From contig NZ_CP072801.1 in assembly GCF_017901135.1 (NCBI RefSeq), positions 1,488,001 to 1,552,000 of the forward strand: 64,000 bases of DNA, in the 5' to 3' direction. The notes below the pieces were generated by a model that had not been told where the DNA came from, ran no database searches, and was given only the letters and a program-made list of their open reading frames with translations. Shown here piece by piece: positions 54,017 to 63,173 of the stretch (positions are counted from its first letter, which is position 1; each line of letters opens with the position of its first letter). The stretch comes from Thiothrix litoralis (GTDB lineage: Bacteria > Pseudomonadota > Gammaproteobacteria > Thiotrichales > Thiotrichaceae). The translations under genes were made by a program, and so were the position numbers.

Positions 54017-54119
54017 TACATCAGCCTTTAGTTAAACGCTGCCCCCACCATAAATTCAGTAACTGTCATTTACCAGTATTACATGTAGCATAATCGGTCA
54101 TCTAGCTAGGGAGTGAACA

Positions 54120-54160
54120 CAATAGATAGAATATCAACCTATCTATTGTACGATATTTTT
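54120..54160. terminator. Hairpin terminator between the nif region and the AT-rich island
   Basis: CAATAGATAG-N9-CTATCTATTG is a perfect 10-bp inverted repeat followed by ATATTTTTTCATT. It can end transcription from the nif side; leftward transcription of the restriction gene also ends here. Confidence 0.72.
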
Positions 54161-54167
54161 TCATTAA

Positions 54168-56426
54168 TTAATGAATGCACTTTGCATTATCGAATAAATA
54201 ATAAATATCAAGTGTTTCCCACCATTCGCTATAAATTCTAACTAATCTACTTTGAGATGAATTAATAAATTTTTCGGCTCCATTTTTATCCCACAGTATT
54301 TCTTCACCAGCCCCTAATCCTTTCATTTGTTCTTGTGTAAGAAAACTATTTTCAAAATCTTCTGGTGTTTTTATTTTTTCTTTTGCTAAGATATTTCTAT
54401 CTGAACGATTTTCTTCATAAGGTATTGCTCGAAGATTGCCGATATGATTAACAAACTCTCTGCATATCAGCATATATCTTTTATTTCTTCTATTGTAGAG
54501 AGTTGATGCTGGCAGAATATGATCGTAATCCCAAGGTCTATTATAGTTTTCCCAAAATGAAATATTTGAAGGATCATAACCAGTAAACTGGTTACTCATA
54601 TACTTTCTTTGTGCATAGCTAAGCAAACTGACAATTCTTTGTGATTTATCTCTTCTACAAATACTTATAAAATGAGCTCTTTTTATATCATCATTCCAAA
54701 GCTGTGAAACTGCTTGATTCCAAGCCTCATTTCTTCCTTCTTTATCAATCCATGCATCAATGTCATCACCAATAAAATCTATATTTAGTTTATCTGGAGA
54801 CATGCAAACAGGATTGGCATCATCTTCTGGAGAAAAAATCCCATTAAAATCAGATTTTTTCATGGAATTATCCTTGAGTTTTTTAAAGACAAGATTGATT
54901 CGCTTATTTTTTTCAGTTTGTGATTTGTTCAATGAAAACCAATGAATTGATGTTGCCAGTCCTAATATATATTTACAACATTCTTGAGTCTTATATTTTG
55001 CAGTATCCAAGTTATAACTAGTAGTTTCTAGTTCACGCTTTGCCAGCCAAAAGAGCAGCAAATAAACCTCACCAGATTGCTTAGCTATCTCGCTTCGAAT
55101 AAATGGAGGCAATCCAAAATCATGGTTATTTGAGTAAAGTAGCCAGTAGTCTATTAACCTGCAACAAAGAATTATTTTATCTTCGCTAAAAATATTTTCT
55201 AAAGCATCTTTTTTTTGATATTCATTGTTTGTATTTTTTGCTATTTGTCGTATTTCTCTTACGTCAATTGGCGGATGTATTTTTTCATCTTTTGCTGTAG
55301 TAATTGCTGCTCTTATGATTAAACTTACAAACTCAGCATCTGGCAAATGCAACAAGCCCTTCTCTTTAAGCTCTGTGATTTTTTCTTCAAAAACAGGCCA
55401 ATATGCCTTTATCATTGAATATATTCTATCGTGTGGACTTAATGGAGTTCCTTTTGAATTCAACCGATCAAATAAATGTTCAATATTTGATATATTTTCT
55501 GGTTCACTCTCTTCTTCATTATAATTTTTTATTTTTTTACCGTCATTGATTTCTTGGTGTGTTTCTTCTGCTATTACAGAATTAGGTACTTCAATAAGAA
55601 CAAGCTCTGACTCTAAAGATTGTTTAGCTTTTGAATATATTTTCTTTTTAACAGAAAGGCTAGTTAAGTCTGTATCTTCAATATATTTAGCAAGTGCCTC
55701 ATTGAAGTTTTTATAATATTCTGGCCTAACAATAGAATAACTATCAAACTTGCTTTTAATTTTAACCCAAAATTCCTCTTCATCTGATGTAGCATTAACT
55801 GCTTCTAACAACCAAGCAAAAGGAATAGGCAAGTTGGCTTCATAAGGCCAAGAATAACCTACACTAGGACGTCCTTGTTTTTTTGGCACGAGTTCATCCT
55901 CTCGCCACCCAAACCTCACCAATGCTTTTCTTATATCCCCTGTATTTAATATGAAGTTTTTCTGTATGGAATCTTTTGACTCATCTTTTTTATATCCCCA
56001 AGGATGTGATTCCGTTGTCACCCGAAATAAGAATGATCGAGTGCTACTATCGCTAATTTGTGGATTTATATCCAACCAAATTGCTTCATATACATTTTCT
56101 TTTATGAATGGATCAACGAATCCTAACGTAATGGCATTACTGCGTTGTTGTCCATCAAGGAGGTGGTGTGTTGGATTTTCACACTTGCCGTATTTGGCCT
56201 TGACATTATTTTGTGTTTGTAAATGGGGACAAATAATGAAAGAGCCTATTGGAAACCCGCGCAATAATGAATCCCATAAAAGTTCAACTTGTTCTGGTTT
56301 CCAAACAGCACCGCGTTGTAGAGATGGAATACAAACTTTTACTTTATCTTTTTCGGATAGCTGATGTTTTTCTGATAACTGCCAATCAGCTATTTCTCTA
56401 AGAGATAACTTCCTTACTTTCCCCAT
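54168..56426 (-). CDS. GmrSD-type restriction protein (DUF262 plus HNH/DUF1524), 752 aa
   Basis: The N-terminal DUF262 part has IPSLQRGAVWKPEQVELLWDSLL, LRGFPIGSFIICP and the signature HHLLDGQQRSNAI (DGQQR at 91-95). The C-terminal DUF1524 nuclease part has WDYDHILPAS and a later NHIGNLRAIP, matching the HNH-like DHxxP...N motif. Fused GmrS-GmrD proteins are type IV restriction enzymes that attack modified phage DNA; some are Brx/Ssp-like. Base composition is far more AT-rich than the nif genes, a sign of transfer. No methylase or other partner is adjacent. Confidence 0.88.
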   Translation of the reverse strand: MGKVRKLSLREIADWQLSEKHQLSEKDKVKVCIPSLQRGAVWKPEQVELLWDSLLRGFPIGSFIICPHLQTQNNVKAKYGKCENPTHHLLDGQQRSNAITLGFVDPFIKENVYEAIWLDINPQISDSSTRSFLFRVTTESHPWGYKKDESKDSIQKNFILNTGDIRKALVRFGWREDELVPKKQGRPSVGYSWPYEANLPIPFAWLLEAVNATSDEEEFWVKIKSKFDSYSIVRPEYYKNFNEALAKYIEDTDLTSLSVKKKIYSKAKQSLESELVLIEVPNSVIAEETHQEINDGKKIKNYNEEESEPENISNIEHLFDRLNSKGTPLSPHDRIYSMIKAYWPVFEEKITELKEKGLLHLPDAEFVSLIIRAAITTAKDEKIHPPIDVREIRQIAKNTNNEYQKKDALENIFSEDKIILCCRLIDYWLLYSNNHDFGLPPFIRSEIAKQSGEVYLLLFWLAKRELETTSYNLDTAKYKTQECCKYILGLATSIHWFSLNKSQTEKNKRINLVFKKLKDNSMKKSDFNGIFSPEDDANPVCMSPDKLNIDFIGDDIDAWIDKEGRNEAWNQAVSQLWNDDIKRAHFISICRRDKSQRIVSLLSYAQRKYMSNQFTGYDPSNISFWENYNRPWDYDHILPASTLYNRRNKRYMLICREFVNHIGNLRAIPYEENRSDRNILAKEKIKTPEDFENSFLTQEQMKGLGAGEEILWDKNGAEKFINSSQSRLVRIYSEWWETLDIYYLFDNAKCIH

Positions 56427-56651
56427 TACCCTTTCCCCATGAGATATTTAATAAAGCCATAGATTATTGCACTAGATCAAGTATTATACTGAGCAAATAT
56501 CAAACAGCAAGCATTTTAATTATGGCTCACTATGTATTTCAGTGTCTTGGCCTGTCTGTCGTGTTATAACTTTTTGGTGGCACGAGGCTTACCGCCAGAG
56601 CATAGACGGCAAGACCTCGAAAACCAGATAGAGCCTAATGCAATATAAAAA

Positions 56652-57212
56652 CTACAACAAAAACCCATAAAGCTCATTCACATCCATTTCCAGCCCAACA
56701 GATTCCAGTGTGAGTTTCTGGCCTTCGGTGTAAATCTCTTTTCCCCATTCGCTGCGGCGACGGTAAATCTCGACGTATGGGACTTCTTGCGAACACAGCA
56801 CGTATTCTTGCAACGCCGGAATCAGGCGATAAGCCGCCAGTTTTTCGGTGCGGTCTTTGCGGGCAGTGGCATCCGACAGGACTTCTACAATCAGGCACGG
56901 GGAAGTGTTGTAGTAAGTCGCGGTTTCTTCTTCGCAAGTGACTTGTACATCAGGGTAGTAATAGCGGGTGTCGCCGATGGTTTCGATCCCCACCTTCATG
57001 TCGGACTGGAAAACTTCGCAACTGCTACCCTTCAAATGCAGGGACAGCGCAAGGAAAAAATTGCCAGCAACCCGATTATGCCCACGGCTCGCGCCTGCCA
57101 TTGCGTAGATTTGCCCGTTGACGTATTCGTACTTTTCCCCATCGGCACGGTCATTTTCGCCGAGCAGGTATTCTTCCGGGGAAATGTAGGCAGATTTTGG
57201 CAATGCGCCCAT
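56652..57212 (-). CDS. Uma2-family (DUF820) endonuclease-fold protein, 186 aa
   Basis: SAYISPEEYLLGENDRADGEKYEYVNGQIYAMAG begins the domain; YYYPDVQVTC, SPCLIVEVLSDATARKDRTEKLAAYRLIP and LQEYVLCSQE carry the PD-(D/E)xK positions of Uma2 proteins. These are common in cyanobacteria and filamentous bacteria and have no established role. The start at 57212 follows GGAG. The 225-bp gap between this gene and the restriction gene holds no feature I recognise. Confidence 0.88.
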   Translation of the reverse strand: MGALPKSAYISPEEYLLGENDRADGEKYEYVNGQIYAMAGASRGHNRVAGNFFLALSLHLKGSSCEVFQSDMKVGIETIGDTRYYYPDVQVTCEEETATYYNTSPCLIVEVLSDATARKDRTEKLAAYRLIPALQEYVLCSQEVPYVEIYRRRSEWGKEIYTEGQKLTLESVGLEMDVNELYGFLL

Positions 57213-57312
57213 GTAAGCGTCTCCTGAGTTTGGTTTCATGCCTTGCTTGCTTTTCCAAGAATAGCATGAAACATTCAGGCTATCCTTATGCCACATTGCC
57301 ACGCCAACCCTT

Positions 57313-58179
57313 ATGACACATGTAGTCTGCCAGTTTTCCCAATTAACCCAACAGTTTGATACCAAAACCGTATTTTCAGGGCTTTCCTCCACCCTGACCG
57401 ACGGATTGACCGGGCTGGTCGGACGTAACGGGCAAGGCAAATCAGTCTTGCTTGCCCTGCTCGCGCAAGATTTTCCACCCACCGGCGGCAGCATCCGCTG
57501 GCTTGTGCCGTTCTATTGGGTGCGGCAACTGCAACGCCTGCAAGGTTTGAATCTGGCGGATGCGCTCGGCGTTGGCACGTTGTATGACAGTTTCGAGCGC
57601 ATCCAGTCCGGTGAAGCCAGCGCGGAAGATTTTGCACAGGTCGAAGACCGTTGGCATCTCCCCGCCTTGTGGGAACAGGAACTGCATGAAGCGGGTCTGG
57701 ATTTGCCCCTGTCGACACCCGTCCAACATCTCAGCGGCGGCGAACAAACCCGGCTGGCACTGTGCCGAGCGTTCCTGCAACCTGATCACTACCTGCTGCT
57801 GGACGAACCCAGCAACCATCTGGATACGGAAGGTCGGCACTGGCTACTGGCAAAACTGACCCAACACCCGGCGGGCGCATTGGTCGCTACCCACGACCGC
57901 GAATTGCTGCAACAGGTGGAACGGATTCTGGAACTGGATCAGCACGGCCTGAACGAATACGGCGGCAATTACGCCATCTACCACACCATCCGCGATGCCC
58001 AAGTTGCCGCCACGGAACAGCAACTGGCAACACTCAAACACAACCGCCAGCAACAAAAACTCGAACAACAAGCTGCATTGGAAAAATCCGCCCATCGCCG
58101 CAAACAGGGTGAACGCCAACCTTGCAGGGCTTTGCGCTGTAACACCAATGCGCGATTTTGTGCTGTTGTTCGGCGATGA
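57313..58179 (+). pseudogene. Truncated ABC-F ATPase gene
   Basis: The first ABC domain is intact: Walker A VGRNGQGKS, signature HLSGGEQTRLALCRAF, Walker B YLLLDEPSNHLD and THDREL. The reading frame then enters the interdomain linker (ALEKSAHRRKQGERQ) and stops after an unrelated tail of about 23 residues. ABC-F proteins have two ABC domains and about 530 residues; the second is missing. The break is at about 58115. The product may be stable but is not a full ABC-F factor. Confidence 0.82.
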
Positions 58180-58600
58180 AACGCCTGGCTTTATTATCCC
58201 ATTCCACCACGGTTTTCTCATGTACCTGATCAGCTTCGCAAACAGCTTGTCATCCAACGCGACGGCGGAGCGGATGGTATCACTGTTTTTGCTGACCATG
58301 CTGCTAACTTTCGCAATCGCTAGCCACGCCTGATTGCCGAGCGCGTGTTTGTTGGGTAGACAGCCACTATGCCCGCTTCCTGCATCAGACTGCGGGCTTG
58401 ATCCCGCGAGCCTGTCTATTCTGATGGCGATACTTGGTGTGCATCCTCAGCACTAATACGGCAGTTACGCCAGACAGCTTGTCGCCAATGAAACCAATCC
58501 CAATCAGTTACAACAGGAAGCCGTTTTTTTCAGTGTCAAAAACACCTTTGACAAGGCAACTGAATCCAGTAGCAAGCACTTGATTGAGCCACTCTAGATT
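58180..58600. other. Gap with no gene recognised (recombination scar)
   Basis: This stretch between the truncated ABC-F gene and the HigBA operators has no convincing coding sequence on either strand. A minus-strand open frame (ending inside the ABC-F gene) starts MVSKNSDTIRSAVALDDKLF but has no recognised match. The region probably marks a deletion or insertion that removed the ABC-F 3' half. Confidence 0.45.
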
Positions 58601-58601
58601 G

Positions 58602-58652
58602 TTCACATATTGTGAATTGATAGGTTTGTTGTTAAAGTTCACCTATAGTGAA
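58602..58652. promoter_or_regulatory. Tandem HigA-type operators
   Basis: Two palindromes with identical arms, TTCAC-N5-GTGAA, lie at 58602-58616 and 58638-58652, 36 bp apart centre to centre. They immediately precede the higB ribosome-binding site and are the expected autoregulatory operators. Confidence 0.82.
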
Positions 58653-58663
58653 TCAGGAGCGTT

Positions 58664-58978
58664 GTGTTGCACGTCATATCCAGAAAACCTTTCAATGAGG
58701 CAAGCCTGAACTTTCCCAATGATGCTGATGCGATTGATGCGGCTTACAAGACTCTTCGGAATGGCAGTTTTGCCAACCCTTTGGAGTTGAAAGCCGTGTT
58801 TCCCAGTCTGGATAATTTTCGTTACAAGGACAAATGGTGGGTTATCGACATTGGTGGCAATAACCTGCGCTTACTGGCCTTCATTGAATTCCGCGATAAC
58901 CGTATGTATGTAAAGCATATTGTTACCCACGCCGACTATGACAAACTCTGCAAGAAATACGCACGGGAGGCAGATTGA
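58664..58978 (+). CDS. higB: HigB-type mRNA interferase toxin
   Basis: 104 aa. LELKAVFPSLDNFRYKDKWWVIDIGGNNLRLLAFIEF and VKHIVTHADYDKLCKKY match the HigB/RelE toxin family, which cleaves ribosome-bound mRNA. The start is GTG at 58664 after CAGGAGC. The stop overlaps the antitoxin start (TGATG). Toxin-first order is typical of higBA. Confidence 0.9.
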   Translation: MLHVISRKPFNEASLNFPNDADAIDAAYKTLRNGSFANPLELKAVFPSLDNFRYKDKWWVIDIGGNNLRLLAFIEFRDNRMYVKHIVTHADYDKLCKKYAREAD

Positions 58979-59436
58979 TGGACTTTGCTGCTGTAAAAAT
59001 CAAAGCGAAAGAGCTGTTCGCACAAACCAGCTTCCTGACTGAGATTCGGGATGATATTGACTATGAAAATGCCTTGGCATTGATGGAAGAGTTGCTGGAA
59101 GATTATGACGAACAACGCACCTTGATCGGTATTCTCGCCAATACGATTGAGGAATGGGAAAATGTCGCACCAGCGTTTGCCGAATTTAACCAGCGGGTGG
59201 CGAAACTGGATGATGGGGTAGCAGTGCTGAGGACGTTAATAGATCAATACCAACTTAAAGCCGAAGACCTGAAAGAGGAAATCGGCAGCAAGAGTTTGGT
59301 TTCGATGATCCTGAATGGTTCGCGCAACCTGACCCGTGAACATATCCAAGCCTTGTCTTTGCGATTCAAGCTAAACCCTGCGATTTTTTTCCATACAACG
59401 GCTTTGCGGTTGGTCTCAACGTCAAGGACAGCGTAA
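58978..59436 (+). CDS. higA: HigA-type antitoxin
   Basis: 152 aa. AFAEFNQRVAKLDDGVAVLRTLIDQYQLKAEDL followed by GSKSLVSMILNGSRNLTREHIQALSLRF is the HigA helix-turn-helix. It neutralises HigB and represses the operon through the tandem palindromes upstream. ATG 58978; a TTG at 58975 is possible. Confidence 0.9.
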   Translation: MDFAAVKIKAKELFAQTSFLTEIRDDIDYENALALMEELLEDYDEQRTLIGILANTIEEWENVAPAFAEFNQRVAKLDDGVAVLRTLIDQYQLKAEDLKEEIGSKSLVSMILNGSRNLTREHIQALSLRFKLNPAIFFHTTALRLVSTSRTA

Positions 59437-59755
59437 GTAGTTATTCTTTGCGTCGTACAACACATCGCCCTCTTACAGGAAGAAAACTCAACAACCATCT
59501 TCAATCAGTGAGCAATAAGTGAAATGCTGCTCACAGGGTTCGTCAAGCTCAGGACAATAGATCTTACTGATTTCAGCTCAACGCTCAATCGCTTGACCCT
59601 AAACACATGAAACATATAGTATAAAAAACACGCTATTCATAGGCGCAGAGGTTAGGAAAAAGAAACGCTACGTTATTGATTGATATAGGCCGTTTTAACG
59701 ATCTTTAGGAAAAATGAACCAACTTAAATTATTGATTTAAATGATTTTTCAAACC
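59437..59755. other. AT-rich gap with no gene recognised
   Basis: A stretch of about 320 bp between higA and the tRNA-Leu fragment. It has no open frame with a credible ribosome-binding site and no structured RNA that I could identify. Confidence 0.5.
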
Positions 59756-59812
59756 GACTTAAAATCCCTCGGTGGCGACACCGTGCCGGTTCGATTCCGG
59801 CTCCGGGCACCA
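59756..59812 (+). other. 3' fragment of a tRNA-Leu(UAA) gene, probable attachment site
   Basis: The bases run from the anticodon loop (GACTTAAAATCCC) through the variable arm (TCGGTGGCGACACCG), the T arm (GGTTCGATTCC) and the acceptor end to CCA, as in bacterial tRNA-Leu(UAA). The 5' half is absent: the preceding bases (ATTTTTCAAACC) are unrelated. Such 3' tRNA copies mark att sites of integrative elements. Extension beyond 59812 is possible. Confidence 0.85.
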
Positions 59813-59950
59813 AATTTTTCAAGCACTTGGCACTTTTCGCCCTGCCCTGTTTTTTGCCCGTTTCGGTCGGGGTCATGTTGGGGTCATGCTTGCCTCAATT
59901 TCGGGGACAATTCACAAGGGATTACTGCCCTACCCTATGGGCAAAAAAAG

Positions 59951-59975
59951 GCCGCAACGGGTGCGGCTCTTTTCT
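59951..59975 (+). terminator. Rho-independent terminator
   Basis: GCCGCA-ACGGG-TGCGGC hairpin followed by TCTTTTCTT; the seven A residues in front allow it to work on the other strand too. Confidence 0.75.
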
Positions 59976-59992
59976 TGATCGGGTTTTGACTG

Positions 59993-60268
59993 TCAGGGTA
60001 AAAAACTGGCTGCCAATGCCAGACCTGACATAAACAACCCACGCCTGACCTGCATCACATCTCTATCCCTATTCCAATCAAAACGCCTATTTTTTGGGAA
60101 TAACATTCCCGCCGATATTAAAAACAATGACACTTGAACCCATCCGGGAAATTCCAATTTTGAATACAAGCTAATTGCCCACGGTTGGGATAAGTGCCAC
60201 GCTATAAACAAGCTAAACACTGAATATAAAAGCCTTGCCAATTGAATCAAATCCAAATACATAAACAT
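59993..60268 (-). CDS. Small membrane protein of the mobile region, 91 aa
   Basis: MFMYLDLIQLARLLYSVFSLFIAWHL... has three hydrophobic stretches (about 10-26, 44-58, 77-90). An AGAGGTGA ribosome-binding site directly precedes the ATG. No family recognised. It is downstream of and on the same strand as the interrupted membrane protein gene. Confidence 0.55.
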   Translation of the reverse strand: MFMYLDLIQLARLLYSVFSLFIAWHLSQPWAISLYSKLEFPGWVQVSLFLISAGMLFPKNRRFDWNRDRDVMQVRRGLFMSGLALAASFLP

Positions 60269-60325
60269 TCACCTCTTTTAAAATCATCTTCTGAAAACGC
60301 CAATTCTCTCACAACATAAAAGACA

Positions 60326-60347
60326 AAGCCGGGAACTTTCCCGGCTT
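60326..60347 (-). terminator. Terminator after the interrupted membrane-protein gene
   Basis: AAGCCGGG-N6-CCCGGCTT hairpin with an 8-bp stem, followed on the minus strand by TGTCTTTTATG. It lies 56 bp past the stop at 60403. Confidence 0.72.
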
Positions 60348-60402
60348 CGTTGGTTACTGGTGGCGGTCAGATGCTACCCTGCCCGCCGTGGTGGTCATCC
60401 GA

Positions 60403-61767
60403 TCAGGCAAGGATATATTTTGCCTTTTGGATACCTGTTCCGTCGTTGGCTGGATTCATTATCAATATGCCCTCCCCGCGCATCCGCTCAAATGCCAGCG
60501 CCGTCCAGTCCTGTCGTGCCTTGTCACTACTGCCAACGTCCCACGTCCGCAGCATTTTTTTAACGGGTACAAATGTCGGGGAAATCTCCCCCGCCTTGAC
60601 CATGATAAGCAAGCGCTGATAGGTGTCCTCTGTGAACTCCTCGCCGCTTACTGTAAGCGTAGCAGCGCTGTTTTTCACCGCTCCACGCTCTGCGCTTACT
60701 GTAAGCGTAGCAGCGCTGTTTTGCGCGGCTCCATCAACGTGCTGGATGGGCAGAGGGTAGTGCTCCTCAGCCGTCCCCAGTGCAGGATTATGGATGCCCG
60801 TTGCACCTGCACGCTGGTTGAATGGAGCAGTGGGGGCAGTGGCTGGAAGGGTCTTGGCTGTCAGCTTTTCCGCCATGCGCTCAAGGATAACGTCATTCAG
60901 TGGGGCAGGGTTTGCCATGCCTGCATATGCATCAAATACCGCTGCCTGAATCGCCGCTGGTGAGTTCGCACCACTGGCTTTTACACTGGCTTGGATTTGC
61001 TTAACCGTATCCGCTACGCTCATTTGATTAGCTTGACGGGTAGGGTAGGTAATAACAGGTTCATCCAATGCCCCAGTGGATACGACTTTCTCACCATCCC
61101 TTAATGACTCCCTGAATGTTTTTGCAGGGGCAGAGGGTTTATTTAAACCATCCAGTTTATCAGCCGCTACCTGATAAACATTTTCACGGGCATTTTGAGC
61201 GCGTGAATATTCAGTGGCGATAACCTCTGGTGAGGCTTTTAAACCCGCTTCCACTTTCTCGGCATATTCACCGACAGTTTGGCGGGCTGAATTAGCCATA
61301 CTAGTGAATGCTGATGTTGGCGCGTATTCATTGCCGGAAACACCCAATGGGGCAGGGGATGCGTATTCAGTTCCCGGCTGGTTATGGCCTGCTTTGCGGT
61401 TAATCCGTGCCAGTGCGTTGGCATAGGCAAACAGCGCCATGATGTGCTGAAGCTCAAACACGAAGATCAGCAAGCCCACAACCATTAACATGCCTGAGTT
61501 GTTATCTGTGCCAGTCGCTTTGCCAATCGCCTGAAACATGGGCTTATCAAAGTGTTCGCGGATTTTCAGCATACCCTCCACTTTGTTATCCATCGTGGCC
61601 TTCGCAGCAGTGGTGGCGAGCTGGTTGCTCATAGCCATGCTTTCACGCACAGCATCAACGCGGGCTTTGCTGCCTTCGCAGTGCTTTTCCTTGCCTTGCT
61701 TCAGACGCTCTTCACATTGTGCCAGCTTCATTTGAGCACTGGCGAAACTGTCAGCGAGGGTAGAGCC
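60403..61767 (-). pseudogene. 3' part of an IS-interrupted mobile-element membrane protein gene
   Basis: This part encodes the last 451 residues of what was a gene of about 608 codons; the 5' part is at 63174-63644. After the junction come LADSFASAQMKLAQCEERLK, a charged helical region, one membrane segment (NSGMLMVVGLLIFVFELQHIMALFAYANAL) and a long low-complexity tail with a 30-bp direct repeat (60645 and 60693). The element supplies an ATG at 61770 (MYKEMGSTLAD) that might allow expression of the fragment. The family is not recognised; the layout suggests a conjugation or phage-assembly membrane protein. Confidence 0.75.
60645..60722. repeat. In-frame 30-bp direct repeat
   Basis: CGCTTACTGTAAGCGTAGCA... 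(30 bp) occurs at 60645-60674 and again at 60693-60722, 48 bp apart, so the frame is kept. It encodes two copies of NSAATLTVS in the C-terminal tail of the membrane protein. Confidence 0.88.
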
Positions 61768-63173
61768 CATCTCTTTATACACAAATCAGTCCTTCCCCCA
61801 ATTCACTAGCCATCTGAATCCCATAAATACAGTCCAGCACCCTTGAGTAGCCCAACCAGATACTTTTAGCTCCCGGTTCGCCATCGCATTTTCTGCCCAG
61901 AAAGCCCCCCAGTTCTGCCAGATTGCGGATCACTTGATTGAGGGTAGGTATGCCATCGGGCAGTGCTTTTTTGCCGAGCCGGAAGGATACTTTCCATTCC
62001 AGCGGGTCAAACACCAGCTCAGCCGGAAGTTCTGGGCAGGTACGCCCCAACCGCATCAGAAACATAATCCGCCAGGCCACCATGATGTAGAGCGCGAGGG
62101 CTTTTTCGATGCGCTCTTTAGTGTCCAGTTGCAGTTTTTCGACGCGACAGCCAACTTTCAGGACATCAAAAAACATTTCGATTTCCCAACGCGCCCGATA
62201 CCAGTCGATGAGTTCACAAGCGGCATCGGCGGTCTCTACACAACGGTTGGTGACTAAACGCCAAATGAGGGGCGATTTTCCGGCGGGTGGGTTGATTTCT
62301 TTGGCTTGAACCAAGGTCAATAGCATCGGGTGCTTGCTCTTGGGACGCAGGGTATAACGTAACACCTTGATTTCCTGTACCACTTTGCGGGCTTTTTCAC
62401 CCTGCTTGCGCGGTTTGGTAAAGGTGATGCGGGTCAACGCCTGTTGTTGCTCAATGGCATCCCACAGTTTGAGGTCATCTCCTAAGGCACGGTTATGTTG
62501 CGCCCGTATCAGCAGGTCAGCCGGGTAATCCAAGGCTTGTGCCCGTTTGAGCAAGTCGTAAAAGTCGCTTTCACGGTCGCCCGTATAGATGAGCCGGTGT
62601 CCGGGGCAGCGTGCCGCCAGTTCGGCTACCCGTTCATACCCTTCGATCCAGCGACGGCTTTCTTTGATGCTGGGGTTCGCTTGGTCGGCGGCTTTGCTCA
62701 AGCCCCGTGACCACATCCACGTATCGGTGATGCCCAACGGCAGGCGTTCCGGGGTGATACACAAGGTCGGATGCAGGTACATCCCGCGTTGCTTATCGTA
62801 GGATAACCGCCCCAAGCCCTCGGTTTCCTGTCCATTGAAGTCCAATTCGGTGGTGTCTTGAATGCACAGGATAATCTTCGAGTCTTGTTGACGGATTCGG
62901 CACTCTGTCGCTTCAAAGTGGGATGCCATCAAAGCATCATGGCTCACCGCCTCATTCCAGAAGAAACGGTACGTCGCCAAGGTACTTGACCAACTCTGGC
63001 AAGCCTTGGGGAGGCTGGATTGGGGCGCTTTCAGCATGGCATTGAGAATATGGGCGGCGCGTGTTTCGAGGCGCTTGTCTCCCAAATCAAGATCGGTGAG
63101 TTCGCTAGATGACCAGTTCATAGGTGAAAATTGCTTATCTTACATCAGCTTGGGACTTGTGTATAAGGAGATG
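61768..63173 (-). mobile_element. IS4-family insertion sequence (IS50-like), 1406 bp
   Basis: The ends are inverted repeats: CATCTCTTTATACACAAATC on the left and the complement of the right end reads CATCTCCTTATACACAAGTC (18 of 20 identical). The element is flanked by a 9-bp direct duplication, GGTAGAGCC, at 61759-61767 and 63174-63182. It contains one transposase gene. Confidence 0.92.
61775..63121 (-). CDS. tnp: IS4-family (IS50/Tn5-type) transposase
   Basis: 448 aa. DDE catalytic residues are visible in CIQDTTELDF, YTGDRESDFYDLL and the YRxRWEIE box (WYRARWEIEMFFDVLK). The N-terminal SSSELTDLDLGDKRLETRAAHIL and SLPKACQSWSSTLATYRFFWNE are typical of the Tn5 transposase DNA-binding part. 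The gene is full length with no frameshift, so the copy is probably active. Confidence 0.93.
   Translation of the reverse strand: MNWSSSELTDLDLGDKRLETRAAHILNAMLKAPQSSLPKACQSWSSTLATYRFFWNEAVSHDALMASHFEATECRIRQQDSKIILCIQDTTELDFNGQETEGLGRLSYDKQRGMYLHPTLCITPERLPLGITDTWMWSRGLSKAADQANPSIKESRRWIEGYERVAELAARCPGHRLIYTGDRESDFYDLLKRAQALDYPADLLIRAQHNRALGDDLKLWDAIEQQQALTRITFTKPRKQGEKARKVVQEIKVLRYTLRPKSKHPMLLTLVQAKEINPPAGKSPLIWRLVTNRCVETADAACELIDWYRARWEIEMFFDVLKVGCRVEKLQLDTKERIEKALALYIMVAWRIMFLMRLGRTCPELPAELVFDPLEWKVSFRLGKKALPDGIPTLNQVIRNLAELGGFLGRKCDGEPGAKSIWLGYSRVLDCIYGIQMASELGEGLICV

Noticed and set aside
57844-58299. Minus-strand frame of 151 codons overlapping the ABC-F remnant
   Set aside because: More than half lies antisense to the ABC domain and the rest matches nothing I know.
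59756-59812. A functional tRNA gene
   Set aside because: The D arm, the 5' acceptor strand and the 5' anticodon stem are missing, so only the 3' portion is present.
59741-59989. Plus-strand frames across the tRNA-Leu fragment
   Set aside because: They are created by reading through the tRNA remnant and a terminator; no ribosome-binding site.
60645-60722. Two 30-bp direct repeats, considered as a minimal CRISPR array
   Set aside because: Only two copies, with an 18-bp spacing, translated in frame inside a protein gene, and no cas genes nearby.
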